Assembly (NCBI GenBank): GCA_030624945.1
Contig: JAUXJB010000075.1
Span: forward strand, 1 to 7,441
Source: Deltaproteobacteria bacterium
GTDB lineage: Bacteria > Myxococcota_A > UBA9160 > SZUA-336
DNA: 7,441 bases
Reading direction: 5' to 3'
Position 1 is the first letter of the stretch. Each line of letters opens with the position of its first letter. Below, in pieces: positions 1 through 6,434 of the stretch. A program made the position numbers and the translations under genes. The notes under the pieces were generated by a model that was given only the letters and a program-made list of their open reading frames with translations, had not been told where the DNA came from and made no database searches.

Positions 1-206
1 AGCAACTCCACAACGCGGTAATCGTTCGCACGAAGAAGGAGATCGGCAGGTCCGACGGTTCGTATATTCGATTTGATGACAATTCGGTGGTTCTGGTCGA
101 TCCGAACCGAGAGCCCATCGGCACACGCATCTTTGGGCCCGTCGCTCGGGAGTTGCGGGCGAAGCGGTTCATGAAGATCGTGTCGCTAGCTCCGGAGGTT
201 CTGTGA
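1..206 (+). CDS. rplN: 50S ribosomal protein L14 (C-terminal part; 5' end outside window)
   Basis: This is the 3' end of the L14 gene. Reading from the first complete codon at position 3 gives 67 residues ending in a TGA at 204-206. L14 normally has about 122 residues, so roughly the first 55 are missing upstream. The visible part is strongly conserved: AVIVRTKKE, then [10 protein letters not shown], and the family's C-terminal run [19 protein letters not shown] followed by [10 protein letters not shown]14 is a 50S protein that binds 23S rRNA and contacts 16S rRNA at an inter-subunit bridge. Its stop codon overlaps the rplX start by one base (TGATG), which suggests translational coupling. The truncation is only the window edge; nothing indicates a broken gene. 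Confidence 0.97.
   Translation, partial: QLHNAVIVRTKKEIGRSDGSYIRFDDNSVVLVDPNREPIGTRIFGPVARELRAKRFMKIVSLAPEVL
194..198 (+). promoter_or_regulatory. Shine-Dalgarno for rplX, decides the start
   Basis: GGAGG lies inside the last codons of rplN. It is 7 nt before the ATG at 206 but only 4 nt before the in-frame GTG at 203. The spacing favours ATG 206 as the rplX start. Confidence 0.75.
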
Positions 207-517
207 TGGCGGCGAAAGTTCGCGTGGGCGATACGGTTCAGATCCTCGCGGGCAAGGATCGAGGAGCGCGTGGCGCTGTACTGAGGGTAGATCTGGGGAA
301 AATGAAGGTCGTCGTGGAACGGATCAATCTCGTGAAGAAGCACCAGAAGCCGAGCACGGCCAATCGTCAGGGCGGCATCATCGAGCGCGAGGCGCCGCTA
401 AGCCTGTCGAATGTCGCGGTGATTCATAAAGGCGAGAAGACACGCGTGGGGTTCCGCACGGTGGACGGCAAGAAGGTGCGCTGGAGCAAGAAGCACGACG
501 AGGCGATCGATGGCTGA
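206..517 (+). CDS. rplX: 50S ribosomal protein L24
   Basis: The product is a 103-residue L24, the usual size for the bacterial protein. L24 is an assembly-initiating 50S protein that binds the 5' domain of 23S rRNA and later sits near the polypeptide exit. A KOW motif fills residues about 4-31 ([18 protein letters not shown], then AVLRVD). The L24 C-terminal domain follows, with [12 protein letters not shown], the [10 protein letters not shown] segment and SNVAVI. ATG 206 is preferred to the GTG one codon earlier because GGAGG at 194-198 is better spaced and the protein then begins MAAKVRVGD. The start overlaps the rplN stop by 1 nt, and the end overlaps rplE by 8 nt, the longest overlap in the window. 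Confidence 0.97.
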   Translation: MAAKVRVGDTVQILAGKDRGARGAVLRVDLGKMKVVVERINLVKKHQKPSTANRQGGIIEREAPLSLSNVAVIHKGEKTRVGFRTVDGKKVRWSKKHDEAIDG

Positions 518-539
518 GAGTAAGTACGTACCTCGCCTT
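500..539 (+). promoter_or_regulatory. Possible hairpin covering the rplE ribosome binding site
   Basis: GAGGCGA at 500-506 can pair with TCGCCTT at 533-539: six Watson-Crick pairs plus one G-U. The 26-nt loop carries the rplE ATG (510-512). The left arm contains GAGG (500-503), the likely rplE Shine-Dalgarno, 6 nt before the start, so folding would hide it. In E. coli the spc operon is repressed by S8 binding near the rplE start. This hairpin is at the equivalent place, but I see no clear copy of the S8 rRNA-binding core. A stem this short can arise by chance in GC-rich coding DNA. Confidence 0.25.
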
Positions 540-1076
540 CTCGAGCGCTACCGCCAAGAGGTCGTTCCCTCCTTGCGGGAACGATTTGGCTTCAAAAACT
601 CCATGCAGGTGCCGAGGCTTCAGAAAGTCACGTTGAACGTTGGTCTGGGCGAAGCCCTGACCAACGCCCGCCTGCTCGAATCGGCCGTCGAAGAGCTTGC
701 GCAGATCAGCGGCCAGAAGGCGGTTATCACGAAAGCCAAGAAGTCGATCGCGAACTTCCGGCTGCGCGAGGGACAGTCCATCGGCTGCATGGTGACGCTG
801 CGCAGGGATCGTATGTGGGAATTTGTCGACCGCCTCATCAACGTTGCGCTGCCTCGCGTTCGTGACTTTCGAGGCGTATCCCCTCGGGCATTCGATGGGC
901 GTGGCAATTACTCCTTGGGCCTGCAAGAGCAGACAATTTTCCCCGAGATCAACTTGGACAAGATCGAACGGATCCGAGGTCTGAACCTCTCCATCACAAC
1001 GACGGCGTCCACGGACGAAGAGGGGCACGCGCTTCTCAAAGAACTCGGGATGCCTTTCAGGGACATGAGTACGTAA
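510..1076 (+). CDS. rplE: 50S ribosomal protein L5
   Basis: The product is a 188-residue L5, slightly longer than the common length of about 180. L5 binds 5S rRNA with L18 in the central protuberance of the 50S subunit and contacts 30S protein S13. Family segments are visible in order: an N-terminal helix ([20 protein letters not shown]), the L5 signature around residues 37-50 ([13 protein letters not shown]), the basic stretch [14 protein letters not shown], the [15 protein letters not shown] region and the C-terminal [11 protein letters not shown] with LLKELGMPF. The start is ATG 510, inside the 3' end of rplX, with GAGG 6 nt upstream. The TAA stop overlaps the rpsN ATG by one base. Nothing is missing. 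Confidence 0.97.
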   Translation: MAESKYVPRLLERYRQEVVPSLRERFGFKNSMQVPRLQKVTLNVGLGEALTNARLLESAVEELAQISGQKAVITKAKKSIANFRLREGQSIGCMVTLRRDRMWEFVDRLINVALPRVRDFRGVSPRAFDGRGNYSLGLQEQTIFPEINLDKIERIRGLNLSITTTASTDEEGHALLKELGMPFRDMST

Positions 1077-1285
1077 TGGCGAAAGTCTCGAAGGTAAACC
1101 AACAGCTTCGTCTGCGCGCCCAGCGCAACGCCGGGAAGCTAAAGTTCAAGTCTCGGTACTACAACCGGTGCCGTCGCTGTGGACGCGCACGCAGCTACTA
1201 TCGCATGTTCGACCTGTGCCGGATCTGCCTGAGGCAGCTCGCCTTGGAAGGCAAGATTCCCGGCATGACGAAGTCGAGCTGGTGA
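1076..1285 (+). CDS. rpsN: 30S ribosomal protein S14, zinc-binding (type Z) form
   Basis: The product is a 69-residue S14 of the short, zinc-ribbon type. It carries two CxxC pairs, Cys32/Cys35 (CRRC) and Cys48/Cys51 (CRIC), which should hold one zinc ion. The C-terminus has the conserved [12 protein letters not shown]14 sits in the 30S head beside S3 and S10 and is added late in assembly. Common type Z proteins have about 61 residues. Here about eight extra residues lie in the N-terminal part before the [10 protein letters not shown] segment. They are still far fewer than the insertion of the roughly 100-residue cysteine-free type. The start ATG 1076 overlaps the rplE stop. The nearest Shine-Dalgarno-like AGGGA (1059-1063) is rather far at 12 nt, so coupling probably matters. 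Confidence 0.96.
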   Translation: MAKVSKVNQQLRLRAQRNAGKLKFKSRYYNRCRRCGRARSYYRMFDLCRICLRQLALEGKIPGMTKSSW

Positions 1286-1290
1286 GGAGG
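1285..1290 (+). promoter_or_regulatory. Strong Shine-Dalgarno for rpsH (GTG start)
   Basis: AGGAGG begins on the last base of the rpsN stop codon and sits 5 nt before the GTG at 1296. It is among the strongest ribosome binding sites in the window and supports the non-ATG start of rpsH. Confidence 0.8.
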
Positions 1291-1295
1291 GAGTA

Positions 1296-1691
1296 GTGCT
1301 GACGGATCCCATCGCCGATATGCTTACGCGCATTCGCAACGGTGGTCGCGCTCGCCTCGTGCGCGTCTCGCTGCCCGGATCGCACCTGAAGGCCGACATA
1401 GCGCGGGTGCTGAAAGAGCGCGGATTCATCTCGGATTTTTCGAGGGAGGGCGATCCGAAGAAGCCGACCCTGTCGGTGGAGATTCGTTACAACGCCGACA
1501 ACGCGCCGATCATTGAGGGCATCGAGCGCGTCTCCAAGCCGAGTCGTCGCGTGTACGTGGGATGGGATGAAATCCCGCAGGTCCGCAACGGGCTCGGCAT
1601 CGCGATCCTCTCCACGCCGCGTGGAATTATGACCGATGAACAAGCCAGGGAAGCCCACATCGGAGGCGAAATCCTGGCGAGGGTTTGGTGA
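1296..1691 (+). CDS. rpsH: 30S ribosomal protein S8
   Basis: The product is a 131-residue S8, matching the usual size of about 130. S8 is a primary 16S rRNA binder at helix 21. In E. coli it is also the translational repressor of the spc operon. The N-terminus MLTDPIADMLTRIRNG is diagnostic. It is followed by HLKADIARVLKERGFI, the RVSKPSRRVYVGWDEIPQV strand region and the C-terminal rRNA-binding core NGLGIAILSTPRGIMTDEQA, ending GGEILARVW. Translation starts at a GTG, supported by the AGGAGG at 1285-1290. The gap from rpsN is 10 nt and the gap to rplF is 6 nt. Whether S8 autoregulates this operon here cannot be read from the sequence with confidence. Confidence 0.97.
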   Translation: MLTDPIADMLTRIRNGGRARLVRVSLPGSHLKADIARVLKERGFISDFSREGDPKKPTLSVEIRYNADNAPIIEGIERVSKPSRRVYVGWDEIPQVRNGLGIAILSTPRGIMTDEQAREAHIGGEILARVW

Positions 1692-1697
1692 GCGGCG

Positions 1698-2240
1698 ATG
1701 TCTCGTATCGGAAAGATGCCCGTCCCTCTGCCCTCCGGTGTCGAGGTGACCGTTGCCGGTGGCGCCGTGCGGGTAAAAGGTCCCAAGGGGCAGCTGGAAG
1801 AAGCACTCGCACCCCTCACGAGTGTGGAAGTTTCAAACGGTGAAGCGCTGGTGAAGCGGGAGAACGACTCGAAGCGAGCGCGGGCGATGCACGGGCTCAT
1901 GCGCAGCTTGCTATCGAACATGGCGGTCGGGGTCAGCACGGGCTTCGAGCGCAGCCTCGATATCGTCGGGGTCGGGTATCGAGCCCAGGTCGCGGGCAGC
2001 AAGCTCACCTTGAACGTGGGCTATTCCCATCCGGTTGTCATGGCCGTTCCGGACGGGCTCGAAGTCGTCGCCGAGAACCCGACGCACCTCGTGGTCAAGG
2101 GGACGAGCAAGCAGGCAGTCGGTCAATTCGCCGCGGAGATCCGGAAAGTGCGGAAGCCGGAACCCTACAAGGGGAAGGGGATCCGTTATTCGGACGAGGA
2201 AGTGCGACGCAAGGTTGGAAAGGCGGGTGCGGGGGTCTGA
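1698..2240 (+). CDS. rplF: 50S ribosomal protein L6
   Basis: The product is a 180-residue L6, normal for bacteria (about 177-180). L6 lies near the base of the L7/L12 stalk, binds 23S rRNA close to the sarcin-ricin loop and helps form the factor-binding site. It begins MSRIGKMPVPLPSGVEV and contains two repeated L6 domains, roughly residues 11-82 and 90-165. The junction carries HGLMRSLLSNMAVGV and then LDIVGVGYRAQV. The C-terminal signature PEPYKGKGIRYSDE is at about 154-167. ATG 1698 follows the rpsH stop by 6 nt. Only a weak purine run lies upstream, so translation probably relies on coupling to rpsH. The last residues overlap no neighbour; rplR follows after 2 nt. Confidence 0.97.
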   Translation: MSRIGKMPVPLPSGVEVTVAGGAVRVKGPKGQLEEALAPLTSVEVSNGEALVKRENDSKRARAMHGLMRSLLSNMAVGVSTGFERSLDIVGVGYRAQVAGSKLTLNVGYSHPVVMAVPDGLEVVAENPTHLVVKGTSKQAVGQFAAEIRKVRKPEPYKGKGIRYSDEEVRRKVGKAGAGV

Positions 2241-2242
2241 GA

Positions 2243-2605
2243 ATGCCGACGAACGAGCGCAAGAGACTTTGGGAACGGCGGAAGCAGCGGTCGCGGAAGC
2301 AGCTGAGGAGCTGTGAGCGGCCTCTGCTCACCGTGTATCGCAGCTCGCGACACATCTACGCGCAGATCGTCGATCCCCTCTCGGGAAGAACACTGGCCGG
2401 TGTTTCCACGCGATCTCCCCACCTGAGAGGGGAGCTGACTTCAACCCGGGATATGGCGGCGGCCAGCAAGATCGGGGCGGCCATCGCCCAGAGGGCACTA
2501 GAGAAGGACATCCGAGAGGTGGTTTTCAACCGGAACGGTTTCGTCTTCTCGGGACGCGTCAAGGCCATCGCAGACGCGGCTCGAGAGGCCGGACTGAGCT
2601 TTTAG
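2243..2605 (+). CDS. rplR: 50S ribosomal protein L18
   Basis: The product is a 120-residue L18, the expected length. With L5 it binds 5S rRNA and anchors it in the central protuberance. The N-terminus is the usual arginine/lysine-rich tail (residues about 6-23). The conserved [20 protein letters not shown] strand, the A-rich helix [17 protein letters not shown] and the C-terminal [19 protein letters not shown] follow. Two conserved spots differ from what I expect for the family: GTAERPRL is replaced by RSCERPLL, and the DRGGY-like motif after VVF reads NRNGF. Start ATG 2243 comes 2 nt after the rplF stop with only a G-run (2231-2235) as a possible Shine-Dalgarno. I see it as an intact, functional gene. 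Confidence 0.96.
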   Translation: MPTNERKRLWERRKQRSRKQLRSCERPLLTVYRSSRHIYAQIVDPLSGRTLAGVSTRSPHLRGELTSTRDMAAASKIGAAIAQRALEKDIREVVFNRNGFVFSGRVKAIADAAREAGLSF

Positions 2606-2612
2606 GCGGAAT

Positions 2613-3116
2613 ATGGCAGGCAGGGCGGTAGCGCGAAGCGAATTGCTAAACCCGAACGACTTCGACCTCCAGGAGCGTGTGGTCAGCATCAATCGGGTGG
2701 CGAAGGTCGTCAAGGGAGGGCGTCGCTTCGGCTTTACGGCGCTCGTGGTGATGGGCAACGGAGCCGGGATCGTCGGTTCGGGCCTCGGGCGAGCGAACGA
2801 GGTTCCCGAGGCCATCCGAAAGGGTGTGGAGCAGGCGCGCAAGAGCCTGGTGCGGGTGCCGCTGATCGACGGGACGATTCCCTACCAGGTGATCGGGGAG
2901 TTCGGGGCCGGGCGGGTGCTGCTCAAGCCCGCATCAAAGGGAACCGGCGTGATCGCGGGCGGCGCGGTGCGAGCTCTCTGCGAGGCGGCGGGCGTACAGA
3001 ATGTCCTGACCAAGTGCCTGGGCACGAGTCGCCCTCACAATGTCATCCGGGCGACGCTGGAGGGCTTCAGCCGCTTGCGCGAGCCCGAGGCGCGGCGGGA
3101 GGAGCTGCGAGTCTGA
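2613..3116 (+). CDS. rpsE: 30S ribosomal protein S5
   Basis: The product is a 167-residue S5, as in most bacteria. S5 sits at the 30S mRNA entry side and is linked to translational accuracy. Its N-terminal loop is a known site of spectinomycin-resistance changes. The double-stranded RNA-binding domain covers about residues 18-82, with [20 protein letters not shown] and FGFTALVV. The S5 C-terminal domain runs about 93-155, with [20 protein letters not shown] and then [14 protein letters not shown]. The loop after VV reads MGNGAG rather than the common VGDGNG. ATG 2613 lies 7 nt past the rplR stop and is preceded by AGGCGGA (2604-2610), a modest Shine-Dalgarno. The stop overlaps the rpmD ATG by one base. 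Confidence 0.97.
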   Translation: MAGRAVARSELLNPNDFDLQERVVSINRVAKVVKGGRRFGFTALVVMGNGAGIVGSGLGRANEVPEAIRKGVEQARKSLVRVPLIDGTIPYQVIGEFGAGRVLLKPASKGTGVIAGGAVRALCEAAGVQNVLTKCLGTSRPHNVIRATLEGFSRLREPEARREELRV

Positions 3117-3316
3117 TGGGTAAGTCGGCGAAGAAGGAGAAGAAGATTCGCGTCCGTCAGGTGCGCAGCGCGATCGGTTGCCGTCGAGACCAACGTGCCA
3201 CGCTGCGCGGACTTCGCCTCGGTCGTCCCGGGAAGGTGGCCGAGCTGCAGGATAGTCCCGCCGTGCGCGGCATGATCGACAAGGTGGCCCACGTCGTGAT
3301 CGTGGAGGATGCCTGA
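3116..3316 (+). CDS. rpmD: 50S ribosomal protein L30
   Basis: The product is a 66-residue L30, a small 50S protein on the solvent side of 23S rRNA that many but not all bacteria carry. After a lysine-rich leader of about ten residues ([10 protein letters not shown]) comes the family core: IRVRQVRSAIGCRRDQRATL, RGLRLGRPGKV and the C-terminal PAVRGMIDKVAHVVIVED. The reading frame stays open upstream to 3014, but that part is inside rpsE. ATG 3116, which shares its A with the rpsE TGA, gives a protein of the right length. GGAGG at 3098-3102 is 13 nt upstream, a little far. Common L30 proteins have about 55-65 residues, so the basic leader is slightly long. Confidence 0.95.
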   Translation: MGKSAKKEKKIRVRQVRSAIGCRRDQRATLRGLRLGRPGKVAELQDSPAVRGMIDKVAHVVIVEDA

Positions 3317-3786
3317 TGCTGGACTCCCTACGTCCGGCTCCCGGCGCGCGTCGTCCTCGCAAGCGAGTCGGGCGCGGTATCGGAAGCGGTTCGGGGAAGA
3401 CCTGCGGACGGGGTCAGAAGGGCGCGGGCGCGCGATCGGGCTCAAAGCAGCGCCCCTGGTTCGAGGGCGGCCAGATGCCGCTGGCGCGACGCCTGCCCAA
3501 GCGGGGCTTCACCAATATCTTCCGAGAAACCCATCAAGTCGTGAACGTCAAAGATCTCGGCCGGTTCCCGACGGGCAAGACCGTTGACGTGGCGGCTCTC
3601 TCACATCAGGGGCTCGTGGCCCGCTCGAACCGCCCGGTGAAGATCCTCGGCGAGGGCGAGATCGGCGTGGCTCTGAAGCTTCAGGTGGACGCCGTGAGCG
3701 GCGCGGCCAGACGGAAAGTGGAGGCTGCTGGCGGATCGGTCGCGATCATCAAGACCCGCACGCGGAAGGGGAGCGACGAGTCGTGA
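3316..3786 (+). CDS. rplO: 50S ribosomal protein L15
   Basis: The product is a 156-residue L15, a little longer than the E. coli protein of 144. L15 is a late-assembly 50S protein whose long basic N-terminal arm threads into 23S rRNA. That arm is plain here: LRPAPGARRPRKRVGRGIGS, then GSGKTCGRGQKG, FEGGQMPLARRLPKRGFTN. The C-terminal globular part contains VNVKDLGRF, RPVKILGEGEI and the VSGAARRKVEAAGGSV helix. GGAGG at 3304-3308 is 7 nt before ATG 3316, an ideal spacing inside the rpmD 3' end. The rpmD TGA and this ATG overlap by one base. The 3' end overlaps the secY GTG start by 4 nt. Together L30-L15-SecY is the classical spc order. Confidence 0.97.
   Translation: MLDSLRPAPGARRPRKRVGRGIGSGSGKTCGRGQKGAGARSGSKQRPWFEGGQMPLARRLPKRGFTNIFRETHQVVNVKDLGRFPTGKTVDVAALSHQGLVARSNRPVKILGEGEIGVALKLQVDAVSGAARRKVEAAGGSVAIIKTRTRKGSDES
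3767..3773 (+). promoter_or_regulatory. Shine-Dalgarno for secY (GTG start)
   Basis: AGGGGAG within the last codons of rplO lies 9 nt before GTG 3783. It supports this GTG, which overlaps the rplO stop as GTGA, as the secY start. Confidence 0.65.
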
Positions 3787-5096
3787 ACCCGGGCGCGGTA
3801 CAGAACATCGGTCGTGTTCCCGAGCTGTACCGGCGTATCCTCTTCACGTTCGGAATGCTGGCGGTCTACCGGCTCGGTTGCGCGGTCCCGACCCCCGGGA
3901 TCGATCCCGAGGAGGTACGGCGCTTCTTCGAAGAGACCGGCGGCGGACTGTTCGGGCTCGTCAACCTGTTCACGGGTGGCGCGTTCGAGCGGCTGTCGAT
4001 CTTCGCGCTCGGGATCATGCCCTACATCAGCGCCTCCATCATCCTCCAGCTGCTGACGGTCGTGATTCCGAAGCTCGAGGAGCTCAAGAAAGAGGGCGAA
4101 GAGGGCCGCCGCGTGATCACGCGCTACACGCGCTACGGTACGGTCCTCCTGGCGATCGTGCAGGGCTTTATGATGGCGACAGCGCTGGAGCAGGGGGCTT
4201 TCGGTCAGAACGCGGTCTTGCAGCCCGGCTGGGGCTTCCGGATCATGGCCGTGATCACGCTGACGGCCGGTACCTCCTTCATCATGTGGCTCGGCGAGCA
4301 GATCAACGAGCGGGGGATCGGCAACGGGATCTCACTGGTGATATTCGCCGGCATCGTGGTCTCGATTCCATCGGCGTCGAGTCAACTGTTCGATCTGGTC
4401 CGGACCGATCAGATGACCCCGATCGGGGCGATCTTGCTGCTGCTCTTCATGGTTGGCGTGGTCGCCGTGATCGTGTACGTCGAGCGCTCCCAACGTCGGA
4501 TTCCCATCCAGTACGCGCGTCGGGTCGTCGGCCGCAAGCAGGTCGCGGGCGGTACGACGTATTTCCCGCTGCGCCTCAACACATCCGGAGTGATCCCGCC
4601 CATCTTCGCTTCGTCGCTCTTGCTGCTGCCGCTCCAGGTCTCGGCCTGGGGGGGGATGGAGCGGGTGAGTGACTTCGTGAACGATTACCTGGGCTTCACC
4701 GGCCCGACCTACAATGTGACGTATGTCGCGTTGATCATGTTCTTCGCCTATTTCTATACGGGAGTCTTGATCAATCCGGACGATGTAGCCGAGAACATCA
4801 AGAAGAACGGCGGGTACATCCCGGGAATCCGCCCCGGGAAGCGCACGGCGGAGTACATCCTGCGCGTACTGAATCGGATCACGCTCCTTGGCGCCTGCTA
4901 TTTGGCGGCCGTCTGCGTCCTCCCGAATTTGCTGGCTGCCCAGCTCGCGGTGCCATTCCTCTTCGGGGGGACGGCGCTGCTGATCTGTGTCGGGGTGGCC
5001 ATGGACACGGTCGGGCAGATCGAGGCGCATCTGGTGAGCCGCAACTACGACAGCTTCGTGCAGGGAGCTCGCATCCGGGGCCGAGGCGGCAGATGA
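3783..5096 (+). CDS. secY: Preprotein translocase channel subunit SecY
   Basis: The product is a 437-residue inner-membrane protein, the normal SecY size. SecY is the pore of the SecYEG translocon, exporting proteins with SecA or inserting them co-translationally. Ten membrane segments can be placed at about 18-37, 71-93 (preceded by the plug helix), 118-135, 152-172, 182-198, 212-233, 268-289, 311-330, 362-383 and 389-409. The SecY signatures are present: TGGAFERLSIFALGIMPYIS (64-83) and MWLGEQINERGIGNGISLVI (168-187). The cytoplasmic C5 loop has IPGIRPGKR (346-354), whose Arg350 should match the SecA-critical arginine (E. coli Arg357). The C-terminus is basic (GARIRGRGGR). The start is GTG 3783, overlapping rplO by 4 nt; the stop overlaps adk as ATGA. 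Confidence 0.98.
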   Translation: MNPGAVQNIGRVPELYRRILFTFGMLAVYRLGCAVPTPGIDPEEVRRFFEETGGGLFGLVNLFTGGAFERLSIFALGIMPYISASIILQLLTVVIPKLEELKKEGEEGRRVITRYTRYGTVLLAIVQGFMMATALEQGAFGQNAVLQPGWGFRIMAVITLTAGTSFIMWLGEQINERGIGNGISLVIFAGIVVSIPSASSQLFDLVRTDQMTPIGAILLLLFMVGVVAVIVYVERSQRRIPIQYARRVVGRKQVAGGTTYFPLRLNTSGVIPPIFASSLLLLPLQVSAWGGMERVSDFVNDYLGFTGPTYNVTYVALIMFFAYFYTGVLINPDDVAENIKKNGGYIPGIRPGKRTAEYILRVLNRITLLGACYLAAVCVLPNLLAAQLAVPFLFGGTALLICVGVAMDTVGQIEAHLVSRNYDSFVQGARIRGRGGR

Positions 5097-5659
5097 GCGA
5101 GCGGAATCTGATCCTCATCGGTCCGCCCGGGTCGGGCAAGGGAACCCAGGCAAAGCGGCTCGCCAAGCGCTTTGGTATCCCTCAGATTGCCACCGGGGAC
5201 ATCCTGCGCGAGGCGGCGGCCTCCGGCTCAGAGGCAGGGGGGCGGGCCAGGTCGATCATGGAGCGCGGCCACCTCGTGCCGGACGATCTGGTGATCGATA
5301 TCGTGCGCGCCCGCCTGGCCAAGGAGGACTGCAACCCCGGTTTCATCCTCGACGGATTTCCGCGTACGACGGGGCAAGCGGAGGCGCTAGACGCTATCCT
5401 CCGGGAGCAGGGTCGAGGGCCCGTCCGCGTGGTCGCTCTGGTGGTGGCCGACGAGGAGCTGGTCCGGCGAATCCTCAGCCGGGGCGAGAGCCGCGCAGAC
5501 GACAACGAAGGGTCGTTGAGGAACCGCCTCGAGGTCTACGACCGAGAGACGGCGCCGGTGCTCGAGCACTACCGCTCGGCCCTGGTCGAGATCGATGGCA
5601 TGGGGGATATGGCCCAGATCACCGATGCCATCGTGGAGGCTCTGACCGAGCAGCGATGA
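5093..5659 (+). CDS. adk: Adenylate kinase, short-LID form
   Basis: This cytoplasmic enzyme catalyses ATP + AMP = 2 ADP, and 188 residues is short for the family. The P-loop GPPGSGKGTQ is at 10-19. The AMP-binding segment ATGDILRE (33-40) includes Thr34 and Arg39, and GFILDGFPRT (83-92) includes Arg91. The arginines Arg126, Arg134 (RADD) and Arg145 match the expected phosphate-binding positions. Between about 127 and 140 the LID is only a short loop. The long-form LID, often with four zinc cysteines, is absent. This resembles the roughly 181-residue short adenylate kinases known from actinobacteria. The start overlaps the secY stop as ATGA, with GAGG (5083-5086) 6 nt upstream. The neighbours secY and map are the common bacterial setting. 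Confidence 0.96.
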   Translation: MSERNLILIGPPGSGKGTQAKRLAKRFGIPQIATGDILREAAASGSEAGGRARSIMERGHLVPDDLVIDIVRARLAKEDCNPGFILDGFPRTTGQAEALDAILREQGRGPVRVVALVVADEELVRRILSRGESRADDNEGSLRNRLEVYDRETAPVLEHYRSALVEIDGMGDMAQITDAIVEALTEQR

Positions 5660-6429
5660 TCTACCTGAAGTCCGGGCGAGAACTGGATTCGATGCGCGAG
5701 GCCGGGCGCCACGTGGGAGAGATCCTGCTCGCCCTGCGCGAGCTGGCCAAGCCGGGCGTGACGACCTCGGAGATCGACCGGCATGCTCGACTCGAGATCC
5801 GCAAGCGCAAGCTCGAATCGTCGTTCCTCGGCTACAGCCCTGGGGGTGCTCCACCGTACCCCGCGGTCATCTGCACGTCCGTGAATGCCGAGATCGTGCA
5901 TGCGATCCCCGGCAAGCGGGAGCTGGTCGACGGGGATATCCTGAAGCTCGATTTTGGTGTCGTGTTCCGGGGATTCCACGGCGACTCGGCCGTCACGATC
6001 GCGGTCGGTGAGGTCAGTGAGGAATCTCGCGGCCTGATCGAGGCCACCCGGCGGAGCATGTATGCGGGGATCGATCGCATGTGCCCCGGCAACAGGCTGG
6101 GAGACGTGGGACATGCCGTTCAAACCCTGGCCGAGGGCGAAGGGTACTCGGTGGTCCGGGACTTCGTCGGGCACGGCGTTGGCCGAGAGCTACACGAGCC
6201 TCCCCAGCTCCCGAACTTTGGGCGTCCAGGGCGCGGTCAGCGCCTCCGGGTCGGCATGGTGCTCGCGATCGAGCCCATGGTGAACGTGGGCTCGCCCGAA
6301 GTGAAGATCCGTGGGGATGGCTGGACGGCCCAGACGGCCGACGGAAAGAGATCCTCACACTTCGAGCACACCGTCGCAATCACCGATGACGGGCCCGAGA
6401 TCCTCACGCAGGTTCCCGGAAGCCACTGA
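5656..6429 (+). CDS. map: Methionine aminopeptidase, type I
   Basis: The 257-residue enzyme removes the initiator methionine from new proteins when the second residue is small. It is the plain type Ia form with no N-terminal zinc-finger or SH3-binding extension. All five metal ligands of the pita-bread fold are visible: Asp99 (KLDFG), Asp110 (HGDSA), His173 (GHGVG), Glu206 (IEPM) and Glu237 (FEHT). The substrate-pocket histidines His82 (VHAIP) and His180 (ELHEPP) are also kept. The NAEIVHAIPGKREL segment is typical. The start overlaps the adk stop as ATGA. The closest strong GGAGG (5635-5639) is 16 nt away, so initiation probably depends on coupling to adk. The gene is followed by rpmJ after 13 nt, with no infA. 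Confidence 0.97.
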   Translation: MIYLKSGRELDSMREAGRHVGEILLALRELAKPGVTTSEIDRHARLEIRKRKLESSFLGYSPGGAPPYPAVICTSVNAEIVHAIPGKRELVDGDILKLDFGVVFRGFHGDSAVTIAVGEVSEESRGLIEATRRSMYAGIDRMCPGNRLGDVGHAVQTLAEGEGYSVVRDFVGHGVGRELHEPPQLPNFGRPGRGQRLRVGMVLAIEPMVNVGSPEVKIRGDGWTAQTADGKRSSHFEHTVAITDDGPEILTQVPGSH

Positions 6430-6434
6430 GAGGT
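6428..6434 (+). promoter_or_regulatory. Shine-Dalgarno for rpmJ (GTG start)
   Basis: GAGAGGT overlaps the map TGA and lies 8 nt before the GTG at 6443. A second GAGG at 6438-6441 is too close (1 nt) to serve this start. The first site supports GTG 6443. Confidence 0.6.

Noticed and set aside
203..205. GTG as the rplX start
   Set aside because: It is only 4 nt from GGAGG 194-198, and the ATG at 206 has better spacing. The difference is one residue.
378..1028. Long open frame on the - strand (216 codons) opposite rplX/rplE
   Set aside because: It is antisense to two clearly conserved genes. Its translation has no recognisable family features, and long antisense frames are expected opposite GC-rich coding DNA.
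1487..2008. Open frame on the - strand (173 codons) opposite rpsH/rplF
   Set aside because: It is a mirror frame of two intact ribosomal protein genes, with low-complexity Ser/Arg/Pro-rich translation and no ribosome binding site of note.
3014..3115. Upstream in-frame extension of rpmD
   Set aside because: The frame is open but lies inside rpsE and encodes non-L30 sequence. ATG 3116 at the rpsE stop gives the normal L30 length.
3878..4672. 264-codon + strand frame within secY
   Set aside because: It overlaps the SecY coding frame completely and yields an Arg/Asp/Ala-rich sequence. SecY itself is unbroken, so this is not a frameshifted piece.
4332..5030. Open frame on the - strand (232 codons) opposite secY
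   Set aside because: The translation is a charged Asp/Arg/Gln-rich string, the usual antisense shadow of hydrophobic membrane codons. No domain is seen.
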